The notes under the pieces are model-generated. The model saw only the letters and a program-made list of their open reading frames with translations. It ran no database searches and was not told the DNA's origin. From Fibrobacter sp. (GTDB lineage Bacteria > Fibrobacterota > Fibrobacteria > Fibrobacterales > Fibrobacteraceae), in NCBI GenBank assembly GCA_017520105.1, contig JAFWRL010000264.1, positions 1 through 6,276 on the forward strand: a stretch of DNA of 6,276 nucleotides, given 5' to 3'. Each line of letters starts with the position of its first letter. Positions within the stretch are counted from its first letter, which is position 1. Position numbers and translations under genes: made by a program. Of the stretch, positions 1 through 4,002 are shown in pieces.

Positions 1-360
1 GTAGGTGTCCCACTTGTTGTCGGCGGTCTGCGGCAATGTCACAGCATCCGTAATCGACTTTTCATCGATATAGAGCTTGAACGCCGAAGTCGAGTTTCCG
101 GCAGCCACGTTCGCCGTGATGTCGTAATCGCCGTCCTTCTTCACTTCGACCGTGTATTCGAGCCATTCGCCTTCCTGGGTGTAGCCGATGGCAATGCCGC
201 CATCGGACACCTTGTACAGGTCAACGCCCGTATCCTTGCGGTAATCGCTGTCTCCCTTGTTCTCGGAATCGGCATCGCTGTAAGACGCATTGTCCGTTCC
301 GTCTTCGCCTTTGCCGATACCCGGTTTGTCGAAGTCTTCGACTTCAACCTTGCCCGGAAT
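1..360 (-). repeat. CBM6-coding cassette, partial copy in the CE6 gene
   Basis: Encodes residues 304-423 of the CE6 protein, up to the window edge. It has a slightly longer loop after FDKPGIGKG than the GH30 copy, and the terminal VN(V/I)DW segment is outside the window. Confidence 0.75.
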
Positions 361-1269
361 TTCAATCGCCTTGCCCTTGAACGGTTCCTGCGGAACAGGA
401 TCTACAGGCGCCACGTTGATAAGCTTGAGCATTTCCTGAGCGTAGCGCTGCCCCATGCCGCGGTAACCCTCCACGGTAAAGTGCAGGCCGTCGCCCTTGG
501 AGCCGTAGCCCTTGGAACTTGCCACTCCAAAGTTCACGATGTACTTGGAAAGGTTATGCACACGCGAATTGAAACCGGCGCAAGAACCGCCATCGACCAT
601 TTCGCCCGCAACGAACGGGGTCTCTTCGGCTTTGAGGTTCAGCTGCTTGAGCATGTACTCGTAGGTTTTCTTGACAATCTGTTCCCAGTTGCTCATGCCG
701 CCATCGGTTTCGCCCTGGTGAAAGATGATGCCCTTGATGACGCCCTTTTCCTGGGCCTTCTTGGCGACTTCGATGATACGGCCCATGGCGTTACCGTCAT
801 TGCCGTAAGCCTTGACGCCGTTTTTAAGCCAGTCGGCAGCGGAATTGATGTAGTTTTTATAGTCGTCCGGGTCGAACAAGCGGATACTCGTACCGCCCTG
901 CGCCACCGGGATAATACCGATTGTCACATTGGGCAAGGAATCTGCCATGTTGCGGCCAAACCAGTCCGCCGGAGAAAGGCCCTGGTCGCACTTGAACATC
1001 GGCGGGACAGCCGGATACATTTCGCCCACCGTGGGGCGGTTCAGCCTGGGGCAAGACGTCGTCGCGAACATCTTGACGCGGGGATGTTCCTTTTTGTCCT
1101 TGTCGGTAAAGTTCGTGGCGTTACCTTCCATGTTCGATTGCCCGTAAGCAATGTAGATATGGAAGTTCGGATCCGGAGCGGCATTGGCATCCGTAACAGC
1201 AAACAAGGAAAAGCCGACAGCAACGCCTGCGACAGCCATCGCTTTCCTAAAGTGTTTTTTCGCACTCAT
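1..1269 (-). CDS. Secreted modular acetylxylan esterase, CE6 plus CBM6 (3' end outside the window)
   Basis: The first 423 codons are present and the frame is still open at the window edge. Residues 1-30 form a signal peptide: basic n-region, hydrophobic core, cleavage probably after ANA at residue 30. The catalytic domain (about 35-285) carries the SGNH-type blocks of carbohydrate esterase family 6: GQSNMEG with nucleophile Ser45, PVAQGG with Gly125-Gly126, HQGETD (184-189), and DGLHFT with Asp260 and His263. Such enzymes remove acetyl groups from xylan outside the cytoplasm. A proline-rich linker (about 286-300) leads into a CBM6 starting near Ile304 (IPGKVEVEDFD, later GYTQEGEWLEYTV), cut off at residue 423. 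By analogy with its neighbours, a basic C-terminal tail probably follows beyond the edge. The start is the ATG at 1269, with a modest GGGA ribosome site 7 nt upstream. F. succinogenes has adjacent CE6 esterases, Axe6A and Axe6B, with this architecture; I cannot tell which this resembles more, so I give no symbol. Confidence 0.93.
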   Translation of the reverse strand, partial: MSAKKHFRKAMAVAGVAVGFSLFAVTDANAAPDPNFHIYIAYGQSNMEGNATNFTDKDKKEHPRVKMFATTSCPRLNRPTVGEMYPAVPPMFKCDQGLSPADWFGRNMADSLPNVTIGIIPVAQGGTSIRLFDPDDYKNYINSAADWLKNGVKAYGNDGNAMGRIIEVAKKAQEKGVIKGIIFHQGETDGGMSNWEQIVKKTYEYMLKQLNLKAEETPFVAGEMVDGGSCAGFNSRVHNLSKYIVNFGVASSKGYGSKGDGLHFTVEGYRGMGQRYAQEMLKLINVAPVDPVPQEPFKGKAIEIPGKVEVEDFDKPGIGKGEDGTDNASYSDADSENKGDSDYRKDTGVDLYKVSDGGIAIGYTQEGEWLEYTVEVKKDGDYDITANVAAGNSTSAFKLYIDEKSITDAVTLPQTADNKWDTY

Positions 1270-1276
1270 AGTGATA

Positions 1277-1280
1277 TCCC
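1277..1280 (-). promoter_or_regulatory. Weak ribosome binding site of the CE6 gene
   Basis: GGGA lies 7 nt before the ATG at 1269 on the coding strand. It is the only purine-rich match in reach. It is weaker than the sites of the other two genes. Confidence 0.5.
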
Positions 1281-1304
1281 ATAACCAAACAAACAATTTT
1301 AAGA

Positions 1305-1359
1305 AACCTTCTCGTCATCCCCGTTCGCTTAAATCAGCAAAAAAAATGACGAAAAGGTT
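1305..1359 (-). other. Stem-loop in the GH30-CE6 gap
   Basis: Two 14-nt arms (1305-1318 and 1346-1359) pair with a 27-nt loop. The only imperfect pair is G-U in the minus-strand RNA and C-A in the plus-strand RNA, so the fold fits the message of these genes. No run of U follows the second arm on the minus strand (TCTTAAAATTG), so it is not a textbook terminator. It could be an RNA-processing or stability element between GH30 and CE6, or a weak attenuator. The gap is only 113 nt, so cotranscription is possible. Confidence 0.6.
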
Positions 1360-1360
1360 A

Positions 1361-1370
1361 TTTAGGAGGA
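1361..1370 (-). repeat. Post-stop 10-mer TCCTCCTAAA after GH30
   Basis: On the coding strand TCCTCCTAAA begins 12 nt after the GH30 stop codon. The same 10-mer begins 11 nt after the GH43 stop codon. It contains CCUCC, which equals the anti-Shine-Dalgarno core of 16S rRNA. Function unknown. Confidence 0.45.
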
Positions 1371-1375
1371 GGATT

Positions 1376-1384
1376 ATTTAAATC
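1376..1384 (-). promoter_or_regulatory. GATTTAAAT box at the GH30 stop codon, upstream of CE6
   Basis: The coding strand reads GATTTAAAT, overlapping the GH30 TGA stop at 1385-1383. A shorter relative, GATTTAA, lies at 1329-1335, about 60 nt before the CE6 start and thus nearer the position seen in the other two genes. Either could be a CE6 promoter part. AT-rich 9-mers and 7-mers can also recur by chance. Confidence 0.25.
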
Positions 1385-3476
1385 ATTTGACGACCGAGAT
1401 GCGGTAGGCCTTACCGCCGCGCAGCGACTTCACGATATAGACACCGCCCGTGCGAACAACGTTCTTCGTCATGCGCTGCACATCGGCCTTGTCCATCGTC
1501 TCGAACTTGCCCACGAGCATGCCGTTCACGTCATAGACGCCGAATGTTTCGGCAACATTTGCCACACGGAAGTTCATCTTAATCGCGACATCCGTGGTGT
1601 CCTTGCTGCCCGGTTTCGGGTCGTCGCCATTTTCGTTTGTGCTAAAGCGGAGCCAATCGACGTTGACGTAATCGCTCGTAATCGAGAGGCGCAGTATGTG
1701 TTCGCCCTTCGTGAGCTTCACCTTGCCAAGCGAGAGATCCTGATAGGTCTTCCAGTCTTCGCCCGTTTTGGGGGCTTTCGTCTCGGCAACGAGTTCCTTG
1801 TCATCAAGCGAGAGGCTAAAGGCTGAAGTTTCGTTACCGGAGGCGACATGTGCCGTCACAAAGTAATCGCCATCGGCCTTCACGTTCACGGTGTATTCGA
1901 GCCATTCGCCAGCCTGGGTGTAACCGATTGCAAAGTTGTCGCCGCCTTCTTCGATATCCACGCCGTCATCTTCGCGATACTTGCCGCCCTTGTTTTCGGA
2001 ATCGAGATCCTTGTAGGTGATGTTACCCTTGCCAGAACCCATCACGTCGAAGTTTTCGGCTTCAATCTTGCCCGGGATTTCGGCAGCCTTGCCGCCATAC
2101 GGCTTGCGAGGTACCGGATCGGCCGGAGTGCTAACGCCAACGAGCGTCACGATGCAGTCCTTGAATTCCGAGTTACCCGCATCCATCTTAACCGTCACGG
2201 ACCCATCCTTGACTTCGATTTCACCTTCATCCTTGGCATTCTTTGCCTGGCTCGTAGTGTACATGTGGAAGGTCTGGACATCGGCGCCCTTGACATTAAC
2301 GGTCACGGTCTTGCCGTTTTTGTAGTCGCGGTTTATGAGCACCACGATAACGCTATCGCCATCCTTGCTCCTGTATGCACTTGCAAACACTTCTTTCTCG
2401 GGATTCGCCGTTGCACCCACGCGGATTGCACCCGGGCGGATAAAGCGAGCGAACTGGCTCATCACGTAACCGCGCTTCGAGACCTTGCCGATTTCGTTCT
2501 GCGGAACCTGGAGCTTGTTGCCAAAGTCCTTTTCCATGATGAGGCCGTAGCAGCGACGGATGTACCACCAAGTATATTGGCTGAAGTTTCCGAGGACAAG
2601 CCCGCGATGCATTTCGTAAGCCACGTCCATGGCGTTCACGGTATCGCGCTTGTTGGCGTTCGCCTGGTCACCCGTATTCGTAATCGTGCGCCAATAGTTG
2701 CCACTGCCCTGGCTTTCGGTGTAGTGTTCCGTCATCCAGCGTTCCACACCTTTCTGGTCGGCCAAAGAATACTGGAAGAAGTTGTCCCCGGTTCTTCTGT
2801 CACTTGCATAGAAGTGCGCACCGAGAATGTCCCAGTTCTTGAGGGCGTTGGCGTCGTTCAAGACTTTGTTGTAAAGATTTTTGTCGTAGCGGAAAGATTC
2901 CGTCGAAATCACCTTGACGCCGTTCTTGCGCATTTTATCGGCATAGCCCTTGGTGAAGTTGTAGATTTCGTCGGCACTCCAGCAAGCCCATTCACCGCAC
3001 CAGTCCGGTTCGTTACTGATGGAAATTGCATACAAAGGAACGCCCTGATTCTTCATGTAGTCATTGAAGCTATTCAGGTGATCGACATACTTCTGGTAGT
3101 TCGACGAAGACATGTGCTGGTTGGCACCTGCATACGGCGAAGTCCAAGGCGTTGCATATAAGATAAAGTCATCGCCCGCATATTTCTTGGCGTACTTTGC
3201 AGCGTTCACTTCCTTGTTAAACGAATTGGAGTTCGCATACACCGGAATGCGGAGCGTATTCAAACCAATCTGACCGTCACCCGTACCGAACGCAAGCTTT
3301 GCATCGGCTTCGGAAAGGCCGCCACCGCCCTGCCATTCGTTATGCACCATGCCGCCAAAACCACGAATGACCTGATGTTCTTCGCCCACGTTGACCGTAA
3401 CTGTGGAGGCAAAAACAGGCGCCGCAAAAACAAAACCGCAGGCAGCCATCTTCAAGATTTCACCCATACTCTTCAT
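1383..3476 (-). CDS. Secreted GH30 (subfamily 8-like) endo-xylanase with CBM6 and C-terminal sorting/FPm-1-type tail
   Basis: This 697-residue protein has a signal peptide ending near residue 23 (APVFA). A GH30 (beta/alpha)8 barrel with its side beta-structure runs from about 25 to 448. The acid/base is Glu156 in SISNEPDW and the nucleophile is Glu250 in WMTEHYTE. The WWYIRR segment (303-308) resembles the beta8-alpha8 loop of GH30_8 glucuronoxylanases, where an arginine binds the methylglucuronic acid branch, so cleavage of glucuronoxylan next to such branches is likely but inferred. Compared with the Bacillus XynC sequence as I remember it, Cys309 follows RR instead of serine, and about 13 extra residues (316-328) precede KVSKRGY. 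A proline linker (449-460) joins a CBM6 (about 463-612, with GYTQAGEWLEYTV and VNVDWLRF). Residues 613-697 are a basic tail with YDVNG and GGVYIVK motifs. The ATG at 3476 follows GGGAGA by 6 nt. The gene lies between the GH43 and CE6 genes on the same strand. Confidence 0.94.
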   Translation of the reverse strand: MKSMGEILKMAACGFVFAAPVFASTVTVNVGEEHQVIRGFGGMVHNEWQGGGGLSEADAKLAFGTGDGQIGLNTLRIPVYANSNSFNKEVNAAKYAKKYAGDDFILYATPWTSPYAGANQHMSSSNYQKYVDHLNSFNDYMKNQGVPLYAISISNEPDWCGEWACWSADEIYNFTKGYADKMRKNGVKVISTESFRYDKNLYNKVLNDANALKNWDILGAHFYASDRRTGDNFFQYSLADQKGVERWMTEHYTESQGSGNYWRTITNTGDQANANKRDTVNAMDVAYEMHRGLVLGNFSQYTWWYIRRCYGLIMEKDFGNKLQVPQNEIGKVSKRGYVMSQFARFIRPGAIRVGATANPEKEVFASAYRSKDGDSVIVVLINRDYKNGKTVTVNVKGADVQTFHMYTTSQAKNAKDEGEIEVKDGSVTVKMDAGNSEFKDCIVTLVGVSTPADPVPRKPYGGKAAEIPGKIEAENFDVMGSGKGNITYKDLDSENKGGKYREDDGVDIEEGGDNFAIGYTQAGEWLEYTVNVKADGDYFVTAHVASGNETSAFSLSLDDKELVAETKAPKTGEDWKTYQDLSLGKVKLTKGEHILRLSITSDYVNVDWLRFSTNENGDDPKPGSKDTTDVAIKMNFRVANVAETFGVYDVNGMLVGKFETMDKADVQRMTKNVVRTGGVYIVKSLRGGKAYRISVVK
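1640..2078 (-). repeat. CBM6-coding cassette, copy in the GH30 gene
   Basis: Encodes about residues 467-612 of the GH30 protein. It is closest by eye to the GH43 copy in its opening (IPGKIEAE) and in KLTKGEHILRLSIT versus KLTKGKHIIRLTIT near the end. Confidence 0.8.
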
Positions 3477-3482
3477 TTCATA

Positions 3483-3488
3483 TCTCCC
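3483..3488 (-). promoter_or_regulatory. Ribosome binding site of the GH30 gene
   Basis: The coding strand reads GGGAGA, then 6 nt, then the ATG at 3476. This supports that start over the later in-frame ATGs at codons 4 and 10, which would shorten or remove the signal peptide's basic n-region. Confidence 0.75.
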
Positions 3489-3497
3489 GTTTTATAT

Positions 3498-3516
3498 ATG
3501 CTTTTCCCATAAGCAT
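3498..3516 (-). other. Small hairpin in the GH30 leader
   Basis: On the coding strand ATGCTT pairs with AAGCAT around a 7-nt loop (ATGGGAA). It sits between the GATTTAAATT box and the ribosome site, 9 nt from the latter, so it would lie within the 5' leader if transcription starts at that box. Confidence 0.4.
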
Positions 3517-3524
3517 GTTGGTTC

Positions 3525-3534
3525 AATTTAAATC
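3525..3534 (-). promoter_or_regulatory. GATTTAAATT box upstream of GH30 (possible -10 region)
   Basis: This is identical to the 10-mer before GH43 and ends 48 nt before the start codon at 3476. The conserved position in otherwise different leaders argues for a promoter or operator role. The TATATA at about 3494-3499 is an alternative -10 sequence but sits very close to the ribosome site. Confidence 0.45.
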
Positions 3535-3577
3535 TACCTACACCCCGCGAAAATCTCGCAAAACCACGAAAATTTTC

Positions 3578-3594
3578 CATTGACACTTTGGTAA
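3578..3594 (-). promoter_or_regulatory. Shared 17-nt upstream element, GH30 copy
   Basis: The plus strand reads CATTGACACTTTGGTAA, matching the copy before GH43 at 16 of 17 positions. It lies 101 nt before the GH30 start codon. Its plus-strand TTGACA looks like a sigma-70 -35 box, but no -10 box follows at the right distance. Its last two bases are also the first two of the hairpin at 3593-3618. Confidence 0.55.
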
Positions 3595-3626
3595 TGAAAC
3601 GGCAACGCCGTTTTCATTGATTTTTT
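3593..3626 (+). terminator. Terminator-like hairpin reading on the plus strand
   Basis: AATGAAACGGC (3593-3603) pairs with GCCGTTTTCATT (3607-3618), an 11-bp stem with one bulged T and a 3-nt loop. It is followed by a run of six T at 3621-3626. This is the form of an intrinsic terminator for plus-strand transcription, yet no plus-strand gene precedes it. It may stop antisense transcripts, or act in the opposite direction as an element just upstream of the shared 17-nt box. Confidence 0.5.
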
Positions 3627-3684
3627 ACAAAAAAGAACTTTATGCGGGCGGGGCCCCAGCTCGGAGTTGCGAAGGCCGCACGGG

Positions 3685-3704
3685 CCCCTCCCTGCACCCT
3701 CCCC
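3685..3704 (-). other. G-quadruplex motif on the coding strand upstream of GH30
   Basis: The coding strand carries four G-tracts, GGGG-A-GGG-TGCA-GGG-A-GGGG, with loops of 1, 4 and 1 nt. This fits the standard pattern for an intramolecular quadruplex. The plus strand is the matching C-rich (i-motif type) mirror repeat. It lies about 210-230 nt before the GH30 start codon, outside the likely core promoter. Confidence 0.65.
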
Positions 3705-3856
3705 ATCCTTGGCCGACGCTTATTGCAATACAAGATTCTTTAAACACACAAAAACCCGCAAGGCTAGTGATGCAAGATTGCTTACAATCCTATATCCGAG
3801 CCTAGCAACTGGAGTTCGAACGAAGAGGAAAAGACAAATGCGTAGGCCGAGAGTCG

Positions 3857-3882
3857 CGGCCATGCTTGCATGGACATGACCG
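3857..3882 (-). other. Third stem-loop in the GH43-GH30 gap
   Basis: On the coding strand CGGTCATG pairs with CATGGCCG around a 10-nt loop, an 8-bp stem with one G-U pair; on the plus strand this pair is C-A. An alternative smaller hairpin, CCATG-CTTG-CATGG, lies inside it at 3860-3873. It may belong to a larger structured RNA with the two neighbouring hairpins. Confidence 0.4.
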
Positions 3883-3891
3883 AGGCCAGCA

Positions 3892-3921
3892 TTTGGTGCT
3901 TGAGCGAAGCGAAAGCACAAA
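3892..3921. other. Stem-loop next to the GH43 3' hairpin
   Basis: TTTGGTGCTT (3892-3901) pairs with AAGCACAAA (3913-3921) with one bulged G, giving a 9-bp stem. The 11-nt loop reads GAGCGAAGCGA on the plus strand. It directly abuts the hairpin at 3921-3948, so the two share a base and would fold in competition or stack. Confidence 0.45.
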
Positions 3922-3948
3922 CACCCCGGAACGTTCGTCCCGAGGTGT
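3921..3948 (-). terminator. Candidate terminator hairpin downstream of GH43
   Basis: On the coding strand ACACCTCGG pairs with CCGGGGTGT around a 10-nt loop, giving a 9-bp stem with one G-U pair. In the plus-strand RNA the same position is a C-A mismatch, so the fold suits minus-strand transcription. The bases after it (TTGTGCTTT, two of which extend the stem's TGT to TGTTTG) are only moderately T-rich, so termination would be inefficient. It lies 55 nt after the GH43 stop codon. Confidence 0.45.
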
Positions 3949-3981
3949 AACAACGCCTTTCAGCGTCATTTGGGTGTGTGG

Positions 3982-3991
3982 TTTAGGAGGA
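3982..3991 (-). repeat. Post-stop 10-mer TCCTCCTAAA after GH43
   Basis: This is identical to the copy after GH30, at almost the same distance from the stop codon (11 nt). On the plus strand it reads TTTAGGAGGA, a strong ribosome-site sequence, but no plus-strand start codon with a credible reading frame follows it. Confidence 0.45.
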
Positions 3992-4002
3992 ACTTTTTTG
4001 CT

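Larger units (their letters stand above)
3477..4002. other. Gene-free 526-bp gap between GH43 and GH30, rich in structured DNA
   Basis: No open frame here has a good ribosome site, codon pattern or recognisable product. From high to low coordinates it holds the post-stop 10-mer (3982-3991), three adjacent stem-loops (3857-3948), an AT-balanced stretch with short inverted repeats (GATTGCTTACAATC at about 3777-3790), a G-quadruplex motif (3685-3704), a GC-rich block with palindrome GGGGCCCC (3650-3657), a plus-strand terminator-like hairpin (3593-3618) and the GH30 leader. The part from about 3640 to 3960 has the look of a dispersed intergenic repeat or an RNA gene, but this cannot be decided from one copy. 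Confidence 0.6.

Noticed and set aside
481..1284. Plus-strand open frame of 267 codons opposite the CE6 gene
   Set aside because: It overlaps the CE6 catalytic motifs on the minus strand, has no ribosome site and no recognisable domain.
1848..3161. Plus-strand open frame of 437 codons opposite the GH30 gene
   Set aside because: The minus strand encodes a clear GH30-CBM6 protein over the same bases; the plus frame has no recognisable domain and arises from the codon bias of the real gene.
3399..3476. Possible lipoprotein signal in the GH30 protein (Cys13)
   Set aside because: Cys13 is preceded by KMAA, with no hydrophobic stretch before it, and a normal signal peptide with an AXA site follows, so ordinary cleavage near residue 23 is more likely.
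3580..3585. Perfect TTGACA (-35-like) on the plus strand inside the shared element
   Set aside because: There is no -10-like hexamer 16-18 nt downstream (the sequence there is CAACGC) and no plus-strand gene follows.
3814..3821. GTTCGAAC resembling a tRNA T-loop
   Set aside because: No acceptor stem, anticodon arm or D-loop can be placed around it on either strand, so it is just a palindromic octamer.
3617..3879. Two overlapping short plus-strand frames (62 and 70 codons) in the same gap
   Set aside because: They begin in or just after a terminator-like hairpin, lack ribosome sites and cross the C-rich mirror repeat; no similarity to a known family is apparent.
3720..3953. Minus-strand open frame of 77 codons between GH43 and GH30
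   Set aside because: It has no ATG start with a ribosome site and spans three stem-loops. The protein looks like a chance translation of a structured, perhaps repeated, non-coding element.
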